NCBI RefSeq assembly: GCF_001741865.1
Contig: NZ_CP017147.1
Location: 310,001-374,000, forward strand
Direction: 5' to 3'
From: Bosea vaviloviae
GTDB lineage: Bacteria > Pseudomonadota > Alphaproteobacteria > Rhizobiales > Beijerinckiaceae
Length of the DNA stretch: 64,000 bases
Below, one piece after another: positions 54,232-62,061 of the stretch. Below the pieces are notes generated by a model. That model saw only the letters and a list, made by a program, of their open reading frames with translations. It searched no databases and was not told the DNA's origin. Within the stretch, counting starts at the first letter, position 1. Each line of letters starts with the position of its first letter. The translations under genes were made by a program, and so were the position numbers.

Positions 54232-55389
54232 TCAGTAGATCCCCTCGACCGGAAGCCCCAGCGCCATCGAACCCGCATATTGCGCCTGCGGCCCCGATTG
54301 CAGCGGATGATAGCGCGCAGCCTGGATGTCGCGGAAACGCCGCTCCAGCCCGGTTGCCCTGAAGAAGCCGGCGCCTCCGGCCAGTTCCATCGCGAGCTCG
54401 ACCGTGGCGATCGCGTGACGGGCGACAAGCTGTCGGCCCATCATCACGTCGTTGATGGTCGTGGCGGAGGGCGCGTTGAGGCGCACCGAGGCGAGCATCC
54501 AGTCGCGCGCCAGCCGCGCCGCGGCGAGTTCGGTATCCATGCGCCCTGCAAGCTGAATCGCGTGCTGGCCCGGCTGCTTTCGCTTGGTCGCAGCAATCGC
54601 GATGTCGCGCGCGCTCTCGGCGACGCCGAGATAGACCGAGTAAATCAAGGGAAACGCGATCGTCGCGATGATGTGGAACAAGGGATGCCATTCGCCTGCC
54701 TTGCGCCGGACCGCGACTGCGGCTTCGGGCACGATGTGGCCTTCGATCAGAACGTCGTTCGAGCCGGTGCCGCACATGCCGAGCACGCGCCAGTTGTCGA
54801 GCACTTTCACGTTTGGAGAGTTCATCGGAACGCCAAAATGGAGAACCGTCGATGGCTCGCCCTCCGCCTCGAGAACCGCGCTGGTCATCAGGAGATCGCC
54901 GGCAGGCGAGCCTGACGTAAAAATCTTACGCGCCGAAATGCGGTAGCCGCCATCCACTTTCTCGGCCTTGCCCGACCCACCAATCCAATCGGAGCCGCCG
55001 CTCGACAACAGGATGATACGCTCCTGCGCAACGCGCTTCAGCAGCGGCTCGACAGCCATGACCTTCAGATGGCTCCACCGCCAGGCCGGGATAGCGACCT
55101 GATGCGTGTGCATCGAAAAGGCGAGCGCGGTCGAGCCGCAATGATAGGCCAGCGTCCGTAGCATTTCGGCCAGTTCATCGACATTGGCGCCGCCGCCGCC
55201 AAGCTCGACCGGCACGCCTGCCTCGACCAATCCCGACGATTTCAACAGCGCGAAGTTGTCGGCGACGAAACTGTCCTCGTCGACGGCCTGATCGGCCCGC
55301 TTTCCGAAGATCGCCCCCAGTTCGCTTGCGATATCGGCGATGTCGCGCCGTTTTCCGATATCCATCCTCAATGGCGCGTTCGTGCTCAT
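54232..55389 (-). CDS. Acyl-CoA dehydrogenase family flavoprotein
   Basis: A 385-residue flavoprotein. The ATG at 55389 has GGAGG six bases upstream. N-terminal helical domain, then a beta domain with ILLSSGGSDWIGGSGKAEKV and GGYRISARKIFTSGSPAGDLLM, and a C-terminal helical domain with VELAMELAGGAGFFRATGLERRFRDI. The catalytic Glu of classical dehydrogenases is not obvious, so it may be a DszC/hydroxylase-like member that oxidises an aromatic or sulfur compound with FMN. It is divergent from an HxlR regulator that probably controls it. Confidence 0.88.
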   Translation of the reverse strand: MSTNAPLRMDIGKRRDIADIASELGAIFGKRADQAVDEDSFVADNFALLKSSGLVEAGVPVELGGGGANVDELAEMLRTLAYHCGSTALAFSMHTHQVAIPAWRWSHLKVMAVEPLLKRVAQERIILLSSGGSDWIGGSGKAEKVDGGYRISARKIFTSGSPAGDLLMTSAVLEAEGEPSTVLHFGVPMNSPNVKVLDNWRVLGMCGTGSNDVLIEGHIVPEAAVAVRRKAGEWHPLFHIIATIAFPLIYSVYLGVAESARDIAIAATKRKQPGQHAIQLAGRMDTELAAARLARDWMLASVRLNAPSATTINDVMMGRQLVARHAIATVELAMELAGGAGFFRATGLERRFRDIQAARYHPLQSGPQAQYAGSMALGLPVEGIY

Positions 55390-55451
55390 CACGTTCCTCC
55401 CTCGTAGGAAAGTCGATGCGAAGGAGCGTATTTGGACCGCGAATGGCGATC

Positions 55452-55465
55452 CAGTTCACGAACTG
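55452..55465. promoter_or_regulatory. Palindrome between the dehydrogenase and HxlR genes
   Basis: CAGTTC and GAACTG flank AC, 62 bases upstream of the dehydrogenase start. Further bases (CCAGT...ACTGG) extend the symmetry. In a divergent gene pair this is the best candidate site for the HxlR regulator. Confidence 0.45.
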
Positions 55466-55606
55466 TACTGGCGCATCTTGCCCGCGGCGAAATCTTGATC
55501 GCAGCCGAAATTTCTGAGATTTCCGTTGCGGTATGGTAAGGTGACAACCCGCTGCCTCACTATCGATACGCTCTTTGCGCGCAGCTATCTCCGGAGGGCG
55601 GCTCAG

Positions 55607-56314
55607 TTGCCCGACAAAGCCGATCGCGGAAGTTATGGGCAATTCTGCCCCGTCTCGATGGCGGCGGAGATCGTCTGCAGTCGCTGGACCGCCCTCGTGG
55701 TGCGCGAACTCCTGTGCGGCACGACCCGCTTCAACGATCTACGACGCGGCGTGCCGCGCATGTCGCCTTCGCTGCTGTCGAAGCGATTAAAGGAGCTGGA
55801 GGATGCGGGCGTGATCGCGGCAACGCCATCCGGCCAACCCGGTGCGATGAACTACAGGCTGACGGAGGCCGGTGAGGATTTGCGCGGCGTGATCATGTCG
55901 CTCGGCTTTTGGGGACAACGCTGGGTCGAGTCGTCCATGTCACTGAAGAACCTCGATCCGTCGCTTCTGATGTGGGACATGCGGCGTGGCCTTGAGCCAT
56001 CGCCGCTGCCGCCGCGACGCTGCACCATCAACTTCATCTACCCGGAGTTGAGCGCCGATCGCAGGTCGTGGTGGCTGGTGGTCAATGGCGAGAAGGTCGA
56101 TCTGTGCCTCACCGATCCAGGCTACGAGATCGATCTTTACGTGCGCAGCTCGCTGCGGACGATGACGGCCGTCTGGATGGGCATCTCGCAGCTGAGCACC
56201 GAGGTCGAGGCCGGCAACATCCAGTTGACCGGCGACAAGGCGATTGCCCGGTCGATCCATCAGTGGCTCGCCCTGTCGCCCTTCGCCAAGGCGGAGCGCG
56301 CCGTCAAGAACTGA
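55607..56314 (+). CDS. HxlR family transcriptional regulator with C-terminal SCP2-like domain
   Basis: A 235-residue regulator. The TTG at 55607 is preferred because GGAGG lies nine bases upstream and the family begins close to SYGQFCPVSMAAEIV; the frame is open to 55526. The winged helix carries Cys in FCPVSMAAEIVCSRW and the recognition segment MSPSLLSKRLKELEDAG. Residues 130-225 (INFIYPELSADRRSWWLVVN, DLCLTDPGYEIDLYV) resemble the sterol-carrier-like domain in larger HxlR proteins. It probably responds to a hydrophobic ligand or thiol oxidation, and controls the divergent flavoprotein. Confidence 0.88.
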   Translation: MPDKADRGSYGQFCPVSMAAEIVCSRWTALVVRELLCGTTRFNDLRRGVPRMSPSLLSKRLKELEDAGVIAATPSGQPGAMNYRLTEAGEDLRGVIMSLGFWGQRWVESSMSLKNLDPSLLMWDMRRGLEPSPLPPRRCTINFIYPELSADRRSWWLVVNGEKVDLCLTDPGYEIDLYVRSSLRTMTAVWMGISQLSTEVEAGNIQLTGDKAIARSIHQWLALSPFAKAERAVKN

Positions 56315-56419
56315 GGTCGTTCAAAACGGCGCGGCCCAGTCCCGCAACCAGCGGGGGCAAGGCCGGGAGCCGGATGGCGGCGAATTCGCGTCCCCTCGAT
56401 CCGGGCTGAGCGAGCGGGT

Positions 56420-57574
56420 TCAGGCCGCCTTGCCGTTCACCGAGAGCTCGGTCTCGATGAACGCCTTGACCTCCGCAGCCGCAACGCCCGGCGCGATGAA
56501 GCTTTTGCCGATGCCATGCGCCAGGATGAACGTCATGGCGCCGCGCTTGACCTTCTTGTCCTGCGCCATCGCCGCGACGATCTCGTCGGCGCTGCCAGCT
56601 CCGCCCGGCACCTGATGGAGCCGGCTCGGGAGCCCGACGTGGTCGAGATGGCGGGCGACGCGGACCGCGTCCTGACCCGAGCACAGCCCCAGGCGCTGCG
56701 AGAAGCGGAAGGCGAGCGCAAGCCCGATCGCAACCGCCTCGCCATGGACGAGACGCGTCGAATCGTAGTTCGTCAATCGCTCCAGCGCATGTGCGAAGGT
56801 ATGGCCGAGATTGAGCAGCGCCCGGTCCCCCTCCTCGCGCTCGTCACGCGCGACGATCGCGGCCTTGGCCCGACAGGCGACCGCCACCGCATGATCGCGC
56901 TCGGGCCCGCCGGTGATGATCCGGCTCCAATTGATCTCGCACCAGTCGAAGAAGCCGGCATCGTCGATCAGCCCGTATTTCACCACCTCGGCATAGCCGG
57001 CCTTGAACTCGCGCTCGCTCAGCGTGTCGAGCAATGCGGTGTCGGCGATGACCAGCGCAGGCTGGTGGAAGGCACCGATCAGGTTCTTGCCATGGGTGGA
57101 GTTGATCCCGGTCTTGCCGCCGACGGAGGAATCGACCTGGGCCAGGAGGCTCGTCGGAATCTGAATGAAGCGCACGCCGCGCCGCAGCACCGCGGCCGCA
57201 AAGCCGGTGAGATCGCCGACGACGCCACCGCCAAGCGCGATGACGAGATCCTGGCGCTCGATCTTGGCCGCCAGCAGCGCGTCGCAGAGCTCGATCAGCC
57301 TCGCATAGGATTTCGAGGCTTCGCCCGGCGGGATCACGATGCGGGTCGCCGCGATCCCCTCCTGGTGCAGGCAGGCCTCGAAGGCCGGGGCATGCAATGC
57401 CGCGACATGCGCGTCGGTCACCAGCGCCGCCTTTGCGCCGGGCGCGAGTCGCGCGATCAGGGCCGCCGCCTCGCAAAGCTGGTGGCGGCCGATATGGATA
57501 TCGTAGGAGCGGCCTTCGAGCGCGACCGGGACGATGATCCGCCCGCCCGGGTTTTCGTGAGCTGGAATAGTCAT
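56420..57574 (-). CDS. aroB: 3-dehydroquinate synthase
   Basis: A 384-residue NAD- and zinc-dependent enzyme of the shikimate pathway. Motifs: ALGGGVVGDLTGFAAA (NAD binding), IQIPTSLLAQVDSSVGGKTGIN, EFKAGYAEVVKYGLI and NLGHTFAHALE with the zinc histidines. Its ATG overlaps the aroK stop codon (ATGA), so the pair is translationally coupled. It turns the sugar acid DAHP into 3-dehydroquinate in the cytoplasm. Confidence 0.96.
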   Translation of the reverse strand: MTIPAHENPGGRIIVPVALEGRSYDIHIGRHQLCEAAALIARLAPGAKAALVTDAHVAALHAPAFEACLHQEGIAATRIVIPPGEASKSYARLIELCDALLAAKIERQDLVIALGGGVVGDLTGFAAAVLRRGVRFIQIPTSLLAQVDSSVGGKTGINSTHGKNLIGAFHQPALVIADTALLDTLSEREFKAGYAEVVKYGLIDDAGFFDWCEINWSRIITGGPERDHAVAVACRAKAAIVARDEREEGDRALLNLGHTFAHALERLTNYDSTRLVHGEAVAIGLALAFRFSQRLGLCSGQDAVRVARHLDHVGLPSRLHQVPGGAGSADEIVAAMAQDKKVKRGAMTFILAHGIGKSFIAPGVAAAEVKAFIETELSVNGKAA

Positions 57575-58230
57575 GACTCTTGCGACCCACAGGATTTTTG
57601 CGACCCACAGGATTCTTGCGACCCAGAAGGCGGCGGCCGCAGATGCTGACCGAGCGCCACCACGACATCCTCGACCACGACGTCCAGGGGATCGTCGCGC
57701 GAGATCAAGGTGAGGTCGGCCAGCGCATAGACCGGCTCGCGCTCGGTCAGCATCCGGCGCAGCGTCGCGTCGGGATCGGCGGTCTGCAGCAGCGGTCGGT
57801 TCGAGCGCTTGCGGACCCGGCGCATCAGCACCTCGGGCTCGGCCTTGAGCCAGACCGAGATGCCAAGCTGAGCGATGCGCTCGCGCGTCTCGGCATTCAT
57901 ATAGGCGCCGCCGCCCGTTGCCAGCACGAGCGGCGCGCGCGTGGTCAGGATGCGGCCGATCACCCGCCGCTCGCCGTCGCGGAACTCGCTTTCGCCGCGC
58001 TGGGCGAAGATCTCGGGGATGCTCATGCCCGCCGCCGTTTCGATCTCGGTATCGGCATCGACGAAGGGCAAACCGAGCCGGGTCGCCAGCTTGCGGCCGA
58101 CCGCGCTCTTGCCCGAGCCCATCATGCCGACGAGCACGATCGCGCGCTGGCCCAATGCCGCACGCAAATCTTCGCGATCCACACGTAGACCCTTGCTATC
58201 TCGTTGGTCGAGCGTCTCGACAATCATCAT
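57571..58230 (-). CDS. aroK: Shikimate kinase
   Basis: A 219-residue kinase. Walker A is GMMGSGKSAVGRKLA, followed by DADTEIETAAGMSIPEIF, ATGGGAYMN and RPLLQT, all in family positions. It phosphorylates shikimate two steps downstream in the same pathway as AroB. The C-terminus has an extra tail GSQESCGSQKSCGSQES, encoded by three 18-base repeats, which is not part of the usual kinase. The start may be either of two adjacent ATGs (58230 or 58227). Confidence 0.95.
   Translation of the reverse strand: MMIVETLDQRDSKGLRVDREDLRAALGQRAIVLVGMMGSGKSAVGRKLATRLGLPFVDADTEIETAAGMSIPEIFAQRGESEFRDGERRVIGRILTTRAPLVLATGGGAYMNAETRERIAQLGISVWLKAEPEVLMRRVRKRSNRPLLQTADPDATLRRMLTEREPVYALADLTLISRDDPLDVVVEDVVVALGQHLRPPPSGSQESCGSQKSCGSQES
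57578..57631. repeat. Three tandem 18-base repeats at the aroK 3' end
   Basis: TCTTGCGACCCACAGGAT, TTTTGCGACCCACAGGAT and TCTTGCGACCCAGAAGGC run head to tail. On the coding strand each unit adds six residues (GSQESC, GSQKSC, GSQES) in frame to the aroK product. The array ends four bases before the aroB start codon. Confidence 0.92.
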
Positions 58231-58399
58231 TGTGGCATTTCCTCAACGCCCGTTTAGCATGAGCGATCACGCGCCGTCATGCCCTCACGAAACCTTGCCT
58301 TCCCCGCAGTCTCGCGCCGGCCCTTGCGCCGTCCGGGCCGCTTCGGGAATAACCGACAAGTCCCGATTCCGGGCCAGAACTTCTGGGGGTCGCCACGCC

Positions 58400-58546
58400 G
58401 TGCCGACGCTGTTCAGATTCGTCGCCTTTCTCGCCATTCTCGGCGGGCTGGTCTTCGGCGGCATGGTCGCGCTGGTGACGTTCGTCCAGCCCGAACCGCG
58501 CGAGATCATCGAGATCGTGCCGCCAGCCAAGCTGCAACCGCGATGA
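58400..58546 (+). CDS. Small single-pass membrane protein upstream of xerD
   Basis: A 48-residue protein starting at GTG 58400. One membrane segment (about residues 5-27, VAFLAILGGLVFGGMVALV) is followed by TFVQPEPREIIEIVPPAKL. Its stop overlaps the xerD start (ATGA), and similar tiny proteins before xerD are seen in other Rhizobiales, so it is probably real. Function unknown. Confidence 0.75.
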   Translation: MPTLFRFVAFLAILGGLVFGGMVALVTFVQPEPREIIEIVPPAKLQPR

Positions 58547-59490
58547 GCCGCGAGGCGCGCGCAAGGCTGAAGGCCTTCCTCGACATGCTGGCGGCCGAGC
58601 GCGGCGCGGCCCGCAATACGCTGGAAGCCTATGAGCGCGACATCGACGACTACCTGGAATGGCTCGGCGGCAAGGCATTGGGCGATCTTGCGGCGGACGA
58701 TATCCGCGGCTGGCTCGGCGACATCGCCGCGCGCGGCCTCAAGGCGTCCTCGGCTGCGCGCAAGCTCTCGGCCGTGCGCCAGTTCCATCGCTTTCTCTAC
58801 ACCGAGGGTCTCCTGCCCAACGACCCTTCGGCCGCCATCGAGGGCCCAAGGCAGGGCCGTCCCCTGCCGAAAGTGGTCTCCGTCGCCGATGTCGACCGGC
58901 TGATCGAAACGGCGCGCCTGGCGAGCGAGCGAGACGGCTTGTCGAAGCCCGCCCGGCTGAAGGCGCTGCGCATGCGCTGCCTGATCGAATTGCTCTACGC
59001 CACGGGCCTGCGCGTCTCGGAACTGATCGCGCTGCCGCTCTCGGCTGCGACCACGCGCGAACGCTTCCTGGTGGTGCGCGGCAAGGGCGACAAGGACCGG
59101 CTGGTGCCCTTGAACGAGGCCGCGCGCGAGGCGGGGCTCGCTTATCTCGAGGCGCTGCGTCAGGCGGGCGGGGCCGACAGCCGCTGGCTCTTTCCCTCCG
59201 ATGGCGAAAGCGGGCATCTGACCCGCCAGGCCTTCGCCCGCGACCTCAAATCGCTGACTGCGGCGGCAGGGCTTTCACCCGCCGCCCTGAGCCCGCATGT
59301 GCTGCGCCACGCCTTCGCCAGCCACCTCCTGCAGAACGGCGCCGATCTGCGCGTCGTGCAGGAATTGCTCGGCCATGCCGATATCGCCACCACCCAGATC
59401 TACACCCATGTCCTCGACGAGCGGCTGAAAAGCATGGTCCGCGACCTGCACCCGCTCGCCGACGAGAATGTCAAATCTCACGAAGTTTGA
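58543..59490 (+). CDS. xerD: Tyrosine recombinase XerD
   Basis: A 315-residue recombinase that resolves chromosome dimers at dif with XerC. The N-terminal SAM-like core binding domain (TLEAYERDIDDYLEWL) is followed by the catalytic domain with Arg in YATGLRVSELIAL, HVLRHAFASHLLQNGADLR (His-x-x-Arg), LGHADIATTQIYTHV (His and nucleophile Tyr). This set and the chromosomal position mark the housekeeping enzyme, not a phage integrase. ATG overlaps the stop of the preceding small gene. Confidence 0.95.
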   Translation: MSREARARLKAFLDMLAAERGAARNTLEAYERDIDDYLEWLGGKALGDLAADDIRGWLGDIAARGLKASSAARKLSAVRQFHRFLYTEGLLPNDPSAAIEGPRQGRPLPKVVSVADVDRLIETARLASERDGLSKPARLKALRMRCLIELLYATGLRVSELIALPLSAATTRERFLVVRGKGDKDRLVPLNEAAREAGLAYLEALRQAGGADSRWLFPSDGESGHLTRQAFARDLKSLTAAAGLSPAALSPHVLRHAFASHLLQNGADLRVVQELLGHADIATTQIYTHVLDERLKSMVRDLHPLADENVKSHEV

Positions 59491-60359
59491 GCCTGGGGGT
59501 GAGATTTCCCATGGAATGTGAGTTTCGATCACCGCCGCGCGACGCGGAATCCAAACCTATCGCAAGTATTTAATTTTTCTTGCCAATTACGTTCGCCCGA
59601 TGTCGCTTCCGCGTCTGGGCAGGACGTGATTTCTGGATTTGGCCCTCTTGTTGGGGCCGACTGCGTTTCACAATGTATTTGGCGACGTAGTGAGAGTAGC
59701 CCATGTGTAGCCGAGCCGATGCGACAGGAGGCGATCACCGGCTTGGAGCCGTCGATGCCGGCCTCCGCGTAAATCTTGCGCAGCTCTTCGACCGCCTCGC
59801 AGGCAAAACCTCAGGTGGGCCTACGGGTAAATGTTTGAGAGGCCAAGCGAGATAATCTTGGACGTCGATTACCGACGACCATAGCTTCGCTCACAAGCGG
59901 GAAATTCCAAAAACAGGACCGCGCCGAGGGAGCGATCGAATGCCCGGACCGATCTTGCAACCACGAATGCGATCACTGTTCGCGCGGTGTGGCCGGGCGC
60001 GGCTTCGCGTGAAACGGCCATAGGGCGAGCCGGCCCCAACGGCGAACAGCATAAGCGTACACGCGTGCGAAGTAACGTTTGCCAGGAGATCGCGTCGGAC
60101 GCCGACCTCGGTGTTCCCGCACAATTAAAGACCCGCGAGAGCTCGCACGCGCGTTGCGCAATGAAGCTTGCGGAGCAACAGCCCAGTTAGACGGTTATCC
60201 CGGGCATACGACTTTCAACCCGCCGTGCTCGCACACGCTGTGATGGCATTTGCCGTCTGCAGGCGGTCGAGCTCGGCTCGGTTGCGGACGAGATAGCGGC
60301 ACGCCTAGGGCGAGGGGCGTCCGATGCTCCTGACCATACTCGCCCAAGGGAGGTAAGTT
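59491..60359. other. Gene-poor, less GC-rich region with decayed sequence
   Basis: About 870 bases without a supported intact gene. It contains AT-rich stretches (for example TATTTAATTTTTCTTGCC near 59567), a sulfurtransferase fragment at 59715-59811, and several short unsupported frames. It looks like a degraded insertion or breakpoint region between xerD and the orphan TAXI gene. Confidence 0.65.
59715..59811 (-). pseudogene. Fragment of a thiosulfate sulfurtransferase (rhodanese) gene
   Basis: On the minus strand the sequence reads EAVEELRKIYAEAGIDGSKP then VIASCRIG, which matches the region leading into the active-site cysteine loop of two-domain sulfurtransferases (usually CRIGER). A stop codon precedes the fragment a few residues upstream, and the loop breaks off after CRIG into unrelated sequence. 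No start or remainder of the gene is found. Confidence 0.7.
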
Positions 60360-61466
60360 ATGCTTTTGAAAGGCGTCAGGCCACGAATTTCCGGTCTTTT
60401 TGCGATCTCTATAGCGCTCCTATTGAACGTGAGCGCGTTCGATGCGTATGCCCAATCGGTTTCACATGCGGATCGGTGGTCGCAGTGGCAGGCGAAAACA
60501 CATCTTGTCATCTCAGCCGGGCGGGCAAACTTTCCAAGAATTGCCGCCTGGATGCTGACTGCCGTCAACGATCAGTTTCCCGAAGCCGAGTTTTCCGGTG
60601 AAGTCCTCTTCACCGGCAGCGGCTACGGCATAGAACTCAAGAATCTTCAGCGAAAAATAGCGCAGGTCGCCATCACGACCCCATCGGCCACTCCCTATAT
60701 GAGCTACCACGGCGTCGGAGTGTTCAAGCAAGCTAATCCAAATGTTCGCGGACTCTTCAGAATTGGCCAACGCGACCCGATTACATTCGCCGTACCAGCG
60801 GAATGGGGCGTGAATTCTGTCGAAGAACTGATCAAACGCAAAATTCCACTCAAGATCGCCACCGGACATCAAGACGATGATGATACCACCGGCTTCCTCT
60901 TCGAGGAGGTGATGAAGGCCTATGGTGTCTCGCTTGCCGAGATGCGGTCATGGGGGGCCAAGATCGAGCCCTACGCATGGGCCGGCCCGGCGCTGCGGGG
61001 CATGCTGGCCGGAAAGGCAGATTCGATCTTTCACGAGGCCACTGTAATCGCCAACCCACTCTGGAAGCGCCTCAATGAACAGAAGCCTATGCGGGTTTTT
61101 TCGATCAGGCAGGACGTTATCGATGCAATGGCCAAGTTCGGCTTTCGGAAATACGACAAGATCATTGCGAAAGGCTCCTATCCCGGCGTGATCGATGATG
61201 TCGTGACCATCGATTATTCGGATTGGGTCATCGTCGGGGACGCCGCCATGTCTGACGATCTCGCCTACAAGATCGTCAAGGGAGCGGCCGAGAACGCAGC
61301 TGCTTTTAACCGACAAGACCCGTCCATCAAGCCTGAGGAATCGGGAGAATTGGGCAATCTCAATGCCGATCCGAAGCTCATGTGGAAGAATATCGGCGTG
61401 CCACTCCACCCCGGCGCGGAGCGATACTACAAAGAAACGGGGGCTGATGCCCTGACGGTTGCGTGA
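60360..61466 (+). CDS. TAXI-family TRAP transporter solute-binding protein (orphan)
   Basis: A 368-residue periplasmic protein. Signal peptide about residues 1-31 (ending DAYA before QSVSH). A good GGAGG site lies six bases before the ATG. The body has the TAXI pattern: LVISAGRANFPRIAAWMLTAV, LFTGSGYGIELKNLQRKIAQVAI, and the tail VPLHPGAERYYKETG. No TRAP permease is next to it, so it must use one from elsewhere or be a receptor-type sensor. Codon use is visibly less GC-rich than in flanking genes, consistent with acquisition. The charged cluster HQDDDDTTGF near residue 171 is unusual. Confidence 0.92.
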   Translation: MLLKGVRPRISGLFAISIALLLNVSAFDAYAQSVSHADRWSQWQAKTHLVISAGRANFPRIAAWMLTAVNDQFPEAEFSGEVLFTGSGYGIELKNLQRKIAQVAITTPSATPYMSYHGVGVFKQANPNVRGLFRIGQRDPITFAVPAEWGVNSVEELIKRKIPLKIATGHQDDDDTTGFLFEEVMKAYGVSLAEMRSWGAKIEPYAWAGPALRGMLAGKADSIFHEATVIANPLWKRLNEQKPMRVFSIRQDVIDAMAKFGFRKYDKIIAKGSYPGVIDDVVTIDYSDWVIVGDAAMSDDLAYKIVKGAAENAAAFNRQDPSIKPEESGELGNLNADPKLMWKNIGVPLHPGAERYYKETGADALTVA

Positions 61467-61767
61467 CTTGGCATCCCTTTCGGCTGTCGCTGGAGGGATG
61501 CTGGTCAAGAGCGCGAGACGGGTAACGAGCCATTGCTCGACAACGCTCCACAGGAGCATCGCAGGCCAGCGGCCAGGAAGGCCGCATAAGCCAGGACGTC
61601 CGGATCCGGGCGAGCCGTTCGCGGCCGATCCGGCTCCGGACCAAGCGTCCCCGAATCCGGAACGGCTTGGCAGGCAGAGCCTTTTTGTCTTGGACCGGGC
61701 CTTCGCCGCGCGATCTACTCCCCACCATGAGAAAAGCTGGCCTTCGGCCAAGCTTCGGGAGGAAACA
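61467..61767. other. Intergenic region without a recognised gene
   Basis: Three hundred bases with no supported reading frame. It holds the ribosome binding site GGGAGG for the small gene that follows. A GC-rich part near 61560-61640 gives short open frames on both strands but no family features. Confidence 0.6.
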
Positions 61768-61974
61768 ATGCCGCTGATCCGTGTTGAGCCGGTCGAGGAC
61801 CGCCTGACGGGGCGCTATGCGATCGAGATCTACTATCCGGCCGATGCCGAGCGGCCGCTCGTGACCACGGCGCCGCGTTACAAGAGCGCAGCTGCTGCCG
61901 AGCAGGACACGATTGCGATCCTGTCGGCCGCCGCGAACAACCCGCCGCCCGAGGAGCCGGCCAACCGGCGCTAA
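61768..61974 (+). CDS. Small hypothetical protein
   Basis: A 68-residue protein starting MPLIRVEPVEDRLTGRYAIE with an ideal GGGAGG site six bases upstream. It has strand-forming first half and an alanine-rich helix (AAAAEQDTIAILSAAAN), and a proline-rich end. I do not recognise a family. Its codon use matches the genome average, unlike the TAXI gene next to it. Confidence 0.75.
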   Translation: MPLIRVEPVEDRLTGRYAIEIYYPADAERPLVTTAPRYKSAAAAEQDTIAILSAAANNPPPEEPANRR

Positions 61975-62023
61975 AGTAGGATGCGAAAAAGTGGGAACCG
62001 GTTTTTCGCATAGACCCTGCTCT
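61975..62023. repeat. GCGAAAAA...TTTTTCGC hairpin repeat
   Basis: The inner arms ATGCGAAAAA and TTTTTCGCAT are intact; the outer arms AGTAGG and CCCTGCTCT are partly decayed. It lies between convergent genes, directly after the stop codon of the small protein. Confidence 0.85.
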
Positions 62024-62061
62024 CACTCTATAGATGAGAGCCGATCCTGACCGAATGTCAG

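Noticed and set aside
58543..59490. Tyrosine recombinase as integrase of a mobile element
   Set aside because: It matches housekeeping XerD, lies next to aroK/aroB, and there are no attachment-site repeats or phage genes around it.
60200..60310. Minus-strand reading LVRNRAELDRLQTANAI as a possible gene fragment
   Set aside because: Too short, no start or stop context, and I could not tie it to any family.
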